A stretch of DNA of 64,000 nucleotides from Bog-473 sp963809825 (GCA_963809825.1 CAWELJ010000011.1:62001-126000); one strand, 5' to 3'. Counted from the stretch's first letter, positions 49,988 to 59,165 are shown. A program made the numbers and translations. Notes: a model not told the origin generated them from the sequence alone.

Positions 49988-52138
49988 GTGAGCAGCCCCC
50001 CACCCCGCGCCGGGCGCAGCCAGCAACGGCGGCGGCAGGCGCAGTTCCGCCAGCGGCGTGCCATCGTGCTGGGCTTCCTCCTCCTGCTGGTGGCCGCGGT
50101 CGTGGTCGTCCTGTCCTCGGGGGGTTCCCCGCCGCCGGCCGGGCACGGGACGACCACGACCGCGTCCGCGTCCGCGACATCCGCCTCGACGCGCACGACG
50201 GCCGGCGCGGCCGGCGGGACCGGGGCCGGCCACGCCGGCACGACCGTGGCCGGCACGCCGTCGCTCGAGGCCGGGATCGAGCCGTGGACGCTGGCCGCCC
50301 CGGTGTCGCGCGAGGCGGTCGTGGCGGCCGGTGGGCGCCTGCGGATCCTCGGGGGCCTCTCCCCCGCCGGCGCGTCGCTCAGCACCACGTCGTGGCTCGA
50401 CACCACGAATGGCGCGGTCACGGCCGGCGGGTCGCTGCCCGCCATCGTCCACGACGCCGCCGGGGCGCAGATAGGCGCCACGTCGTTCGTGTTCGGCGGG
50501 GGCTCGCCCACCACCTTCGCCAGTGTGCAGTCCCTGGGCCCGACCGCGGCCAGCGGCAACGTCACCGGCCGGCTGCCGCAGCCGCGCTCCGACCTCACCG
50601 CCGTGACCGTCGGGCGGACCGTCTACCTCGTCGGCGGCTACGACGGCACGACCTACCAGCCCTCGGTGCTGGCCACCGTGGACGGCACCCATTTCACGAC
50701 GGCCGCCACCTTGAAGGTCGCCGTGCGCTACCCGGCCGTCGTGGCCCTCGGCCCCGATCTCTTCTCCTTCGGGGGTCAGACCGGGAGCGGTGCCGGCACG
50801 GCCGTGACGGCCACGGCGGCGATCCAGCAGATCGACCCGTTCACGCATGCGGTCAACGTCGTCGGCTCCCTGCCGCAGGCGCTCTACGGCGCCGCCGCCT
50901 TCGTGCTCGACGGCCACATCTACCTGGCCGGCGGCCAGACCGGTGACGGGCAGACCCTGACGCAGATGTACGAATTCGACCCGACGACGCACCGGGTGGC
51001 CGACGCCGGCCTGCTCCCCCAGGCCGTCGCCTTCGCGGGCTCGGCCACCGTCGGGTCCGGCACGTCCGCCGTCGGCTATCTCGTGGGGGGCGAGGTCGCC
51101 CAGCAGTCGGGCACGGACCAAGCCGGTGTGGCCTCCGGGACACTGGCCAGCGTCATCTCCCTGCGCCCGAGCTGGTACGGCGGGCCGGTCGGGGGTGCCG
51201 GCGCCGGCGCGCCGTTCCAGGGCCATCTGCTCATCGCCGACCGCGGCAACAACCGACTGCTGGTGATCGACCCGGCCCGCACCCTCAAGTGGCAGTACCC
51301 GTCTCCCACCATGCCGCCCCCGGCGGGAGGCTTCTACTTCCCTGACGACGCCTTCTTCTTCCACAAGGGGACCGGGATCATCTCCAACCAGGAGGACAAC
51401 CACACCATCGTCGAGATCGCGTACCCGTCGGGGAAGATCCTGTGGCAGTACGGCCACCCGATGCAGCCCGGCAGCAGCCCCGGCTACCTCAACCAGCCCG
51501 ACGACGCCTATCTGTTGAAGAACGGCGACGTCACCGTCGCCGACGCGATGAACGACCGCATCCTGTTCCTCTCCCCCGCCGGGGCGGTGCTGGGCCAGAT
51601 CGGCACGAACGGCGTCGCGGTGCACAACCCGCCGTCGAGCGTGGGCTATCCCAACGGGGACACACCGCTGGCCAACGGGGACGTCCTGGTGTCGGAGATC
51701 AACGGCTCATGGATCTCCGAGTACACGCCGGCGGGCAAGCTGGTCTGGACGCAGCACCTGCCGACGGTGAACTACCCCTCCGACCCCCAACAGCTCGGCC
51801 CGAACCTCTACCTGCTGGCCGACTACGACCCACCCGCGGAAGGACGGATCCTCAAGATCCAGCGTTCGGGCGCCATTGTCTGGACGTACGACGCGTTGTC
51901 CGGGGACGCCGCGTTGAAGAAGCCGTCGCTGGCCGAACAGCTCCCCAACGGGTTGATCATGGTCAACGACGACTACCGCAACCGCGTCGTCGCCATCGAC
52001 CCGCGCTACGACACGATCGTGTGGCAGTACGGGATCACCGACGTTGCGGGCACCGGTCCGGGCCTGCTGAGCATCCCCGACGGGTTCGACCTCCTGACCG
52101 CCGACGGCTCGACCCCCACCCATCCCCAGACGGGGTGA
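49988..52138 (+). CDS. Membrane-anchored double beta-propeller protein (Kelch-like plus PQQ/NHL-like)
   Basis: A 716-residue protein with a basic N-terminus (RSQQRRRQAQFRQRR), one membrane helix (AIVLGFLLLLVAAVVVVL) and a Ser/Thr/Gly-rich linker to ~residue 90. Residues ~95-390 carry Kelch-type blades (VYLVGGYDGTTY, LFSFGGQTGSG, IYLAGGQTGDGQ, YLVGGEVAQ). Residues ~400-700 form a second propeller with NHL/PQQ-like marks (LLIADRGNNRLLVIDP, ILWQYGHPMQP, VTVADAMNDRILFLSP, VAIDPRYDTIVWQYG). The outer part is probably extracellular. No enzyme motif is seen; a scaffold or binding role is likely. Confidence 0.8.
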   Translation: MSSPPPRAGRSQQRRRQAQFRQRRAIVLGFLLLLVAAVVVVLSSGGSPPPAGHGTTTTASASATSASTRTTAGAAGGTGAGHAGTTVAGTPSLEAGIEPWTLAAPVSREAVVAAGGRLRILGGLSPAGASLSTTSWLDTTNGAVTAGGSLPAIVHDAAGAQIGATSFVFGGGSPTTFASVQSLGPTAASGNVTGRLPQPRSDLTAVTVGRTVYLVGGYDGTTYQPSVLATVDGTHFTTAATLKVAVRYPAVVALGPDLFSFGGQTGSGAGTAVTATAAIQQIDPFTHAVNVVGSLPQALYGAAAFVLDGHIYLAGGQTGDGQTLTQMYEFDPTTHRVADAGLLPQAVAFAGSATVGSGTSAVGYLVGGEVAQQSGTDQAGVASGTLASVISLRPSWYGGPVGGAGAGAPFQGHLLIADRGNNRLLVIDPARTLKWQYPSPTMPPPAGGFYFPDDAFFFHKGTGIISNQEDNHTIVEIAYPSGKILWQYGHPMQPGSSPGYLNQPDDAYLLKNGDVTVADAMNDRILFLSPAGAVLGQIGTNGVAVHNPPSSVGYPNGDTPLANGDVLVSEINGSWISEYTPAGKLVWTQHLPTVNYPSDPQQLGPNLYLLADYDPPAEGRILKIQRSGAIVWTYDALSGDAALKKPSLAEQLPNGLIMVNDDYRNRVVAIDPRYDTIVWQYGITDVAGTGPGLLSIPDGFDLLTADGSTPTHPQTG

Positions 52139-52189
52139 CCCCGTAGACCCGTGGGCCGACCCGAAACGCGGCCCGGTTCGTGGTATCCC

Positions 52190-52195
52190 TATGAT
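52190..52195 (+). promoter_or_regulatory. -10 element for DoxX-Rieske gene
   Basis: TATGAT, 38 bases before ATG 52234; GAGG just upstream of the ATG is the ribosome site. Confidence 0.5.
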
Positions 52196-52233
52196 CGCGG
52201 GTTCGGGGCTCGTTCGATGCGAAATGAGGTTGG

Positions 52234-53496
52234 ATGGCACAGCGGACGCGCCCCGTGGCAGCTGCCGGCAAGCCGCGGCACTCGCCGGAGCGCCGGCGCC
52301 GGCGCCGCACCCGGTTCGACCGGCCACCGCCGCGGCCGTTCGCCCTCTCCGGGTGGGCCCTCCTCCCGCTGCGGGCGTTCCTCGGCTTCACCTTCACGTT
52401 CGCCGGCCTGCAGAAGCTGGCCAACCCGAACTTCTTCGACGCCAACAGCCCGTCGAGCATTCAGGCCCAGCTCATCGCGGCCAACCGGGTCAGCCCCCTC
52501 CATCTCCTCCTCGGGCACCTGATTCAATTCGCGGTGCCGATCGGCATCGTGATCGCGTTGGCGGAGCTGGCGGTCGGACTGGGCGCCCTGCTCGGGCTGT
52601 GGACCCGTGTCGCGGCGGCCGGCGGCATCGTGCTGTCGCTCACGCTGTTCCTGACCGTGAGCTTCCACTCCTCTCCGTACTACACCGGTGCCGACATCGT
52701 CTTCCTGTTCGCCTGGGTCCCGCTGCTGCTGGCGGGATCGGGCGGCGTCCTGTCCCTCGATGCAGTGATCGCGAGCCGGGTGGCCGCAGAGAACAAGGAC
52801 GGGCCGCCCACCATGGTCCCGATCCGTTTCGAACTGGTCCAGCAAGTGTGCGGCCATTACGACAAGGACATCTGCACGGCACGAGGGGGACAGCCGTGCG
52901 ACGTGTACCGCTGCCCGTTCCTCGGTGATGAGCGGGGCAGCATCGTGCAGCGCGGGCCCGATGCCGTCGACCGCCGCACACTCGTCCTGGGCGGCACCGC
53001 GGTGGCCGCGTCGGCGGTGGCGGGCGCCGTCGCCGCGGGCGCGGCGGCCGGGCTGGGTCGGGCCGTCGGGGGGGCCAAGACCCCGGGGGGCGGTGGGACC
53101 TCCGCCCTCTCGCCCACGGCGCCGGGCGGCGCCACCACGACCACGGCACCGGCCGGGGCGACCACGACGACGGGCGCAGGGTCGGGCGGCACGCAGATCG
53201 GCCTGGCCAGCCAGGTGCCGGTCGGAGGGTCGGCGACGTTCAGGGACCCGGCCAGCGGTGACCCCGGGCTCGTGCTCCAACTCACCCAGGGCCAATTCGT
53301 CGCCTTCGACGCCGTCTGCCCGCACGCAGGCTGCACGGTCGGCTACTCGCAGGGCGCCAAGCTCATCGTATGCCCGTGCCACGGCTCGGAGTTCGACCCC
53401 ACGACGGGCGCGGTCATCACCCCACCGGCTCCGCGGGGACTCACGCAGATCCATCTCACGGTCAACGCGAACGGGGAGCTCCTGGCCGACGGGTGA
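52234..53496 (+). CDS. DoxX-like membrane domain fused to a Rieske [2Fe-2S] domain
   Basis: A 420-residue fusion. Residues ~40-185 are a DoxX-like four-helix membrane part (LLPLRAFLGFTFTFAGLQKLANPNFF; VPIGIVIALAELAVGLGALLGLWTRVAA; FLFAWVPLLLAG). A linker at ~206-230 has four cysteines (VCGHYDKDIC, QPCDVYRCP). Then comes DRRTLVLGGTAVAASAVAG near 245-270, which looks like a Tat signal-anchor, a Thr-rich spacer, and a Rieske domain with ligands C362 and H364 (CPHAGC) and C380 and H383 (CPCHGSEFD), plus the C367/C382 disulfide pair. The layout recalls actinobacterial QcrA, where a Tat helix follows Sec helices. Likely a membrane oxidoreductase; partner unknown. Confidence 0.87.
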   Translation: MAQRTRPVAAAGKPRHSPERRRRRRTRFDRPPPRPFALSGWALLPLRAFLGFTFTFAGLQKLANPNFFDANSPSSIQAQLIAANRVSPLHLLLGHLIQFAVPIGIVIALAELAVGLGALLGLWTRVAAAGGIVLSLTLFLTVSFHSSPYYTGADIVFLFAWVPLLLAGSGGVLSLDAVIASRVAAENKDGPPTMVPIRFELVQQVCGHYDKDICTARGGQPCDVYRCPFLGDERGSIVQRGPDAVDRRTLVLGGTAVAASAVAGAVAAGAAAGLGRAVGGAKTPGGGGTSALSPTAPGGATTTTAPAGATTTTGAGSGGTQIGLASQVPVGGSATFRDPASGDPGLVLQLTQGQFVAFDAVCPHAGCTVGYSQGAKLIVCPCHGSEFDPTTGAVITPPAPRGLTQIHLTVNANGELLADG

Positions 53497-53570
53497 GGCC
53501 CCAGGGACTGGACACACGACCGCTCGCCTGTGATCGCCCGGCCCAGGCGGTGGGCGCAGCCAGCCTCGCG

Positions 53571-54275
53571 CTATGCCGCGTCGACGAGATCGGGCGTCGG
53601 GTGATCCGAACGTACCTCGGACCCGAACAAGGCGAAGAGGATCAGTAGCCACGCGCCGACGAAGACCATGCTCGCCACGACGTCAGTGGTCCAGTGCACC
53701 CCCAACTCGACTCGTGAGAAGGCCACCGCCGCCACCGCCGTCACCGCCAACACCCACGCCAGCACTCGGTAGGCCGAACCTTGGGCGATGGCCGCCACAA
53801 CGAGGGCTACGGTCGTGAAGACCACGACGGCGACGGCGGTGTGACCCGACGGCCACGACCAGCCGTGTGCCGAGACGAGCCGGACATCCTGCGGTGGACG
53901 CGAGCGTTGTACGAGGTTCTTGGCCAGCGTCACGCCGCTGGACTCCCCCGCCCAGGCGACGACCCCGAGAATGACCGCGGCCACCGGGAGGCGCCGGCGA
54001 ACGACGAGGACGACCAAGAGGATCCCGGTGGCCACGAGCGCGACCCACGAACCGAGCCAGGTCACTGCTTTCATGACCCCGTCGAGCGCGGGTGTCCGGT
54101 GAGCGACGACAACGGAGGTCACGTGGCGGTCGAATGCGTTGACCGGGGAGGAGTGCGTGACGCCCACTCCGACGGCGATCAGGATCGCGGTCAAGCCGGC
54201 CCAGGCCAGGATGAGCACAAGGGCCCTCACGACACGGCTGCGACGCCTGCACCCGCCTTCCCCTCCATCGGTCAC
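53571..54275 (-). CDS. PAP2-family membrane phosphatase
   Basis: A 234-residue lipid phosphatase-like protein with six helices. The three PAP2 motifs are complete: KNLVQRSRPP, WPSGHTAVAV, and SRVELGVHWTTDVVAS. Possible substrates are phosphatidate, undecaprenyl diphosphate or phosphatidylglycerol phosphate. GTG 54275 lies 7 bases after the SulP stop and is preferred to an earlier frame-open start inside the SulP gene. Same strand and direction as SulP. Confidence 0.9.
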   Translation of the reverse strand: MTDGGEGGCRRRSRVVRALVLILAWAGLTAILIAVGVGVTHSSPVNAFDRHVTSVVVAHRTPALDGVMKAVTWLGSWVALVATGILLVVLVVRRRLPVAAVILGVVAWAGESSGVTLAKNLVQRSRPPQDVRLVSAHGWSWPSGHTAVAVVVFTTVALVVAAIAQGSAYRVLAWVLAVTAVAAVAFSRVELGVHWTTDVVASMVFVGAWLLILFALFGSEVRSDHPTPDLVDAA

Positions 54276-54282
54276 CGGGGCG

Positions 54283-55971
54283 TCACACTCCGCCCCGTTC
54301 GATGGCTGCCAGCGCGGCCTCCAGCGTGGAGTAGAAGCGGTCACGATCGAGTGTCTCGAAGAGACCGTAGCGAAACACGAGATCCTGCAGCCGCGTGCGC
54401 ATCTCCACGAATGCCATGTGAATGCCCGAGGCGTTCAGCTCCCGATCGAGTTGTTCGAGCATCCGGGCGGCCGAGACGTCGATGTCGGTCATCGCCTCAC
54501 ACTGGACCACGACCCATGACGGGTGGCGGTCCCGGACGACGCGACGGATCTGCGTCCGGAAGGCTGAGCAGTTGGCGAAGAACAGCGGAGCCTCCCAGCG
54601 ATAGACCGCGATCCCCGATATTTCACGCGCGTCCGGGTACCGCCTGACGCTGTGCCATCCCTCGAGGCCTTCCACCTGGCCCAGGACGGCGCCATGGGGT
54701 TGCCAGCTGCGGCGGAAGAACAGCAGCACGGCGAGCACGACGGCGATGACGATCCCCTGGAGCACGCCGAGCACGATCACGCCCAGGCTGGCGACCACCG
54801 ACAGGGCCAGGGCGCTCTTCCGGACCCGGTAGTAACGCACCAGGGCTCCCAGGTCGAGCAGGGAGAGCGCGGCGGCGATCAGCACGGCGGCGAGGGCGGA
54901 CTGGGGGAGGTCGGCCAGCAGGGAGTTGAAGAACAGCAGCAGTGACACCACGAGGCCGGCACCGACCAACGACGCGAGTTGTGATTTCGCTCCTGCCTGC
55001 TCGACGACCGCCGTGCGGGACCCGCTGGTCGACACCGCGAACCCTTGGAGGAAGCCCGCGGCGAGGTTGGCTGCGCCGATGCCGATCATCTCCTGGTTGG
55101 GATCCACCTCCTCGCCGCGGCGGGCCCCGAAGCTCGAGGACGTGGCGATCGTGTCAGCCAGGGATACCAGCGTGATGCCCATGGCCGCGACCATCAAGGG
55201 TCCGACGTCGGCAAACTTCGTCCAGGGAACGGATGGTCTGGGGACGCCCTTGGGGAGCGTCCCCACGGTCGCGACCCCGTGCGCGTGCAGGTCGAGGATG
55301 GCGGAGACGACGGTGGCCGCCACGATGCCCACGAGGACCGCGGGGACGACCCTGGTGAATCGGGGCAGCACCAGCAGGATGGCCAACACCCCCAGGCCGA
55401 TCACGAGTGCCGCCCCGACGGTGCCGTCGAGCCCGAGAACGAAGGCCTTGAGTTCGGGACCGAAGCCGTCCGCGTCCGTCGAGAACCCGAAGAGCTTGGG
55501 CAGCTGGCCGACGATGATGATGAGGGCGAGGCCGTTCATGTATCCGACTTGCACCTCGCTCGAGAGGAGGTCGGCGACGAAGCCAAGCCGCCCGATACCC
55601 AACCCGATCTCGATGACGGCGACGATGACCGCGAGCATGCCGGCGAGCGCTATTGCCCGGTGTATGTCTCCCCCGGCCAGGAGGGGCATGAGGGCGGCGA
55701 AGATCATGGGTGAAATCGACGAATCGGGGCCCAGGACGAGGATCCGGGACGGTCCGAAGACCGCATAGCCGACGAGGCATCCGATGGACGTGTACAGGCC
55801 GGTCACCGGGGGAAGCCCGGCCAACTCGGCGTACGCCAACCCCTGAGGCACGAGGATCGCGGCGAGCACCACGCCTGCGACGACGTCGGAGCGCAGCCAT
55901 CGCCGATCGTAGGTCCGAGCGGCCCTGAGCCCCGGTATCCACCTGGCTATCCCCGAAGCGCCTTCGCTCAC
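54283..55971 (-). CDS. SulP-family anion transporter with STAS domain
   Basis: A 562-residue secondary transporter for sulfate, bicarbonate or dicarboxylates. The start is GTG 55971. Membrane domain signatures: DVVAGVVLAAILVPQGLAYAELAGLPPVTGLYTS, FGPSRILVLGPDSSISPMI, and GAANLAAGFLQGFAVSTSGSRTAVVEQAGAKSQLASL. The C-terminal STAS domain spans about 440-555 (IAVYRWEAPLFFANCSAFRTQIRRVV, VVQCEAMTDIDVSAARMLEQLDREL). The ion cannot be determined; no carbonic anhydrase or sulfate assimilation gene is adjacent. Confidence 0.92.
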   Translation of the reverse strand: MSEGASGIARWIPGLRAARTYDRRWLRSDVVAGVVLAAILVPQGLAYAELAGLPPVTGLYTSIGCLVGYAVFGPSRILVLGPDSSISPMIFAALMPLLAGGDIHRAIALAGMLAVIVAVIEIGLGIGRLGFVADLLSSEVQVGYMNGLALIIIVGQLPKLFGFSTDADGFGPELKAFVLGLDGTVGAALVIGLGVLAILLVLPRFTRVVPAVLVGIVAATVVSAILDLHAHGVATVGTLPKGVPRPSVPWTKFADVGPLMVAAMGITLVSLADTIATSSSFGARRGEEVDPNQEMIGIGAANLAAGFLQGFAVSTSGSRTAVVEQAGAKSQLASLVGAGLVVSLLLFFNSLLADLPQSALAAVLIAAALSLLDLGALVRYYRVRKSALALSVVASLGVIVLGVLQGIVIAVVLAVLLFFRRSWQPHGAVLGQVEGLEGWHSVRRYPDAREISGIAVYRWEAPLFFANCSAFRTQIRRVVRDRHPSWVVVQCEAMTDIDVSAARMLEQLDRELNASGIHMAFVEMRTRLQDLVFRYGLFETLDRDRFYSTLEAALAAIERGGV

Positions 55972-56127
55972 CCCGTGCTCCCGAATCCCTTTGTGACCTG
56001 CGGCCGTGTCAGCCCGTTCGTCGCCGAACCTACAATGCCGCCAGCGAGAAGACGAGGGAATGGTGGCTGGTCATGACCACACCGCAGCGACATCGGATGC
56101 TCGTTCGTCCCAGTGACGTGAGCACGA

Positions 56128-57531
56128 ATGGGCCTCGTGACGTGCACCGGGGCGGAGAGGCGGCGACACCCCGTGCGTGACTCGGATCGCACCTCGACGG
56201 CTCGACAGCGAGCTCTCGCCATCTTCTCGCTCGCCGCGGTCGTGCTCCTCGCTGCCGCGCTGCTCGGCTTTCTCTTCCGCAACGGCGTGTACGTCGTTGT
56301 CGGTGCGGCCGGCTTCGCACTCGCCGTCGCCGGTGGGTGGTGGGCGATCGCGAAACGGGCTCCGCGCCGGGGGTACGGAATCATCGGGATGGTCGTGGGC
56401 GCGGCCGTCCTCGTCACTGCGTTCCTTCTGGCCGGGAACGAGGACTGGGAATCCTTCGTCCGAGCGCTCATCTCTCTTGGGCTGCTCGCGATCGCCGTTC
56501 TGGCCGCGCGGGCCGCGTTCGCCACGAGTCTCCGGACCACCGCCGCAGGCCGGCTGCACCATGTGACCCGGCCCTCGCACCCGGTCCTCCTGTGCAACCC
56601 GTGGTCGGGCGGCGGGAAGGTCCAGAAGTTCGGGTTGGTGGAGTTGGCTTCCTCACTCGGGGTCGAGACGGTGATGCTGGACCACGGGCTCGACCTCGCG
56701 GACCTGGCCCACGACGCGATCTCCCGGGGTGCCGATTGCCTGGGGATGGCGGGTGGAGACGGGTCTCAGGCGCTGGTGGCCTCCATCGCGGTGGAGCACG
56801 ATCTTCCTTTCGTGTGCGTGGCCGCGGGCACCAGGAACCACTTCGCTCTCGACCTCGGGCTCGATCGGCGAGACCCGCGCAAGAGCGTGTACGCCTTCCG
56901 CGACGCCCTCGAACGCCGCGTCGACTATGCGACGGTCAACGACCGGTTCTTCGTCAACAACGTCTCGCTGGGTGTTTATGCCACCATCGTCCAGCAGGAG
57001 GGCTACCGGGAGGCCAAGGTTGCCACGACGAAACAGTTGCTCCCCGAACTGCTGGGCGAGACCCGACAACCCTTCGATCTGCAGTTCGTGACGCCCGACG
57101 GCACCGAAATCGACGGGTCCTTTCTCGCCATGGTGTCGAACAATCCCTATGTCCTGGCGGCGTCGCCCAGCACGTCCCAGCGCCTACGACTCGACACGGG
57201 CCGCCTCGGGGTGTTTGCCGTCACGGCGACGACCGGCGCACAAGCGGCGGAGGTGGTCACCCTGGCCTTGGCCGGCCAGGGGTCGCATAGCGGTCATGCC
57301 TTCGAGTTCAGCTGCGAGAGCTTCGAGATCAGGTCCCGATCGGGCTCGGCGTACGCCGGCGTCGACGGCGAGGCCCTCGAACTGGAAACGCCCATGACCT
57401 TCCGCGCACACCCACAGGGCCTGCGCATGCTCGTCCCGGAGGGCAACGCCGAGATCGCCCTGCGTCGTCAGTCCCGCAGCGTGCACCTCGGCGATCTCGT
57501 CCTCCTGGCGAGGGGAATGCAGCCCGAATGA
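56128..57531 (+). CDS. Diacylglycerol kinase-like lipid kinase with membrane N-terminus
   Basis: A 467-residue protein. Three to four N-terminal helices (LAIFSLAAVVLLAAALLGFLF, VYVVVGAAGFALAVAGGWWAI, GYGIIGMVVGAAVLVTAFLLAG, ALISLGLLAIAVLAARAAF) precede a DAGK catalytic domain from ~150 (VLLCNPWSGGGKV; CLGMAGGDGSQALVASIA with the GGDGS ATP loop; FVCVAAGTRNHFALDLGLD). Most bacterial DgkB/BmrU proteins lack membrane helices. GTG at 56173 is an alternative start. It ends two bases from the convergent PPK2 gene. Confidence 0.88.
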   Translation: MGLVTCTGAERRRHPVRDSDRTSTARQRALAIFSLAAVVLLAAALLGFLFRNGVYVVVGAAGFALAVAGGWWAIAKRAPRRGYGIIGMVVGAAVLVTAFLLAGNEDWESFVRALISLGLLAIAVLAARAAFATSLRTTAAGRLHHVTRPSHPVLLCNPWSGGGKVQKFGLVELASSLGVETVMLDHGLDLADLAHDAISRGADCLGMAGGDGSQALVASIAVEHDLPFVCVAAGTRNHFALDLGLDRRDPRKSVYAFRDALERRVDYATVNDRFFVNNVSLGVYATIVQQEGYREAKVATTKQLLPELLGETRQPFDLQFVTPDGTEIDGSFLAMVSNNPYVLAASPSTSQRLRLDTGRLGVFAVTATTGAQAAEVVTLALAGQGSHSGHAFEFSCESFEIRSRSGSAYAGVDGEALELETPMTFRAHPQGLRMLVPEGNAEIALRRQSRSVHLGDLVLLARGMQPE

Positions 57532-57533
57532 TC

Positions 57534-58370
57534 TCAGAACCGCATCGGCACCCGGTGCCGGTGCGCGCCCGGCTCTCTGTAGTCGCCTTTCTTCTGGCGA
57601 GGCGGCAGGACGACGTGGGTCTGATCCTCGCGCTGGTACGGCACCATGTCGAGGACGTGGCTGATGATGTTGAGCCGCGCTCGCCGCTTGTCGTTGGAGT
57701 CCGCCACGTACCACGGCGCGAATTCGGTGTCCGTGGCGTCGAACATGGCGTCGCGGGCCCTGGAGTAGTCGTACCAGCGGCCATAGGATTCGAGGTCCAT
57801 TTCCGAGAGCTTCCAGGTCTTGCGGCCGTCGTCGACCCGGGCAGTCAGGCGACGCGTCTGCTCCTGCTGGCTGACTTCGAGCCAGTACTTGAGCAGGATC
57901 ACACCGGAATCCACGATTGCCTGCTCGACGAAGGGAACGAGCTTCAGGAACCGGGCGGTCTCCTCTTGGGTGCAAAAGCCCATGACGGGCTCGACCCCGG
58001 CCCGGTTGTACCAGCTTCGGTCGAAGATCACGACCTCACCCCCCGCGGGAAGGTGAGGGACGTAGCGTTGCATGTACATCTGGGAGCGCTCACGATCGTT
58101 GGGAGCGGACAGTGCGACGACCCGGAAGACCCGGGGGCTCACCCGCTCGGTGAGCCGCTTTATGACGCCGCCCTTTCCCGCCGTGTCGCGACCCTCGAAC
58201 ACGATGCACACCTTGGCGCGCTCCTGCACGATCCAGCGCTGCAGTTGCACGAGCTCAACGTGCAGGCGCCGGAGCTCCTTCTCGTAGTCCTTGCGTCGCA
58301 TCTTTTCGGCGAACTCTGCTCCGGTCTCTCCCATCACGCGGTGTTCAGGCTGCCTCCGTCGACGAGACAC
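57534..58370 (-). CDS. ppk2: Polyphosphate kinase 2
   Basis: Uses polyphosphate to phosphorylate nucleotides (or the reverse). The 278-residue product is a one-domain PPK2: Walker A in VFEGRDTAGKGGVIKRL, Walker B in VIFDRSWYNRAGVEPVMGF, lid region EVSQQEQTRRLTARVDDGRKTWKLSEMDLES and YDYSRARDAMF. Length and motifs suggest class I (nucleoside diphosphate kinase type). The start is GTG 58370, or ATG 58334, which matches the conserved region better. Confidence 0.92.
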   Translation of the reverse strand: MSRRRRQPEHRVMGETGAEFAEKMRRKDYEKELRRLHVELVQLQRWIVQERAKVCIVFEGRDTAGKGGVIKRLTERVSPRVFRVVALSAPNDRERSQMYMQRYVPHLPAGGEVVIFDRSWYNRAGVEPVMGFCTQEETARFLKLVPFVEQAIVDSGVILLKYWLEVSQQEQTRRLTARVDDGRKTWKLSEMDLESYGRWYDYSRARDAMFDATDTEFAPWYVADSNDKRRARLNIISHVLDMVPYQREDQTHVVLPPRQKKGDYREPGAHRHRVPMRF

Positions 58371-58643
58371 GCTCGATGTCGGCTACCCGAATCAGTCCCT
58401 TTCATGGGCAACCTCCCCAAGGCCGCCTTGACCTTCGGGGTGATTGTAAGCCCTGACCTCCCCCGCGTGCAGAGGCCGTCGCGAGCCGCCGAGCGGCCGG
58501 GGTTCGCTTCGTTGCTCGTCACGTGAGCGCTCGACGACGGATCGGGTCACGGTGCAAGGGCAGTCCCGAGGTTGGGTCGGATGCACGAGCGGCACGAGCT
58601 CGCAACAATGGCTTCCTGAAGACCTGGGTCCGGACTCCCGTGC

Positions 58644-58947
58644 TCAGGAGGCCGCAGGCTCCTCCACGATCCCTGGGGGGAGGGTGCCGGTGGCGGTCTC
58701 CCAACCGATGGCGGCGATGCGGGCGCTCACCACCTTGGCGATTCCGAGGCCGATACCGGCGGCGGCCGCCCACAGCACGGCGTCGGGCCAAGAAAACCGG
58801 GCGTCGGTCGGGTCGAACGGAGAAGGGGCGCCTGCGTCCCTGCGGACGGCCTGGTAGCCGGCCCTCATGAGCTTCCACCGCGAGCAGCCCGCCCAGCAAG
58901 CCGATGGCGGTGGAGACCAACTTCCACATCCGCTCCCGGCTGATCAT
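58644..58947 (-). pseudogene. DUF4235 membrane protein, split by a frameshift
   Basis: From ATG 58947 the first 23 residues read MISRERMWKLVSTAIGLLGG then LLA, the typical DUF4235 start with one membrane helix. The rest of the family pattern (KLMRAGYQAV, then SWPDAVLWAAAAGIGLGIAKVVSARIAAIGW and the ATGTLPPG end) continues in another frame to TGA 58644. The change is at about 58876-58882 in CTCGCGGTGG; two missing bases (one CG) or one extra would join the frames to give ~101 residues. Of the same sense as the breaks in cdsA and obgE, so a sequence error is likely. Confidence 0.75.
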
Positions 58948-59165
58948 GCCGGACCCAGTCCGATGGTCACGCGAAGAACCTACCTTCAGTGGTGCCCCGT
59001 CCGGGTCCGTCGTGTCGAGCGGGGAGCGTGCCCATTGACCGGACGGGCGACAACTAAGCTCGTGCGGTTTCCCGAACTCCGCGAAGCGTGGGGCAGCTCG
59101 GGGACGGGTTGAGGAGGGGGCGGACGCATCTCGCCGATGACGGGCAAAGGACCTGGTCAGCAGCG

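Noticed and set aside
58371..58643. Possible RNA gene between PPK2 and the DUF4235 gene
   Set aside because: No cloverleaf or long stem was found; several short inverted pieces are at chance level for this GC content.
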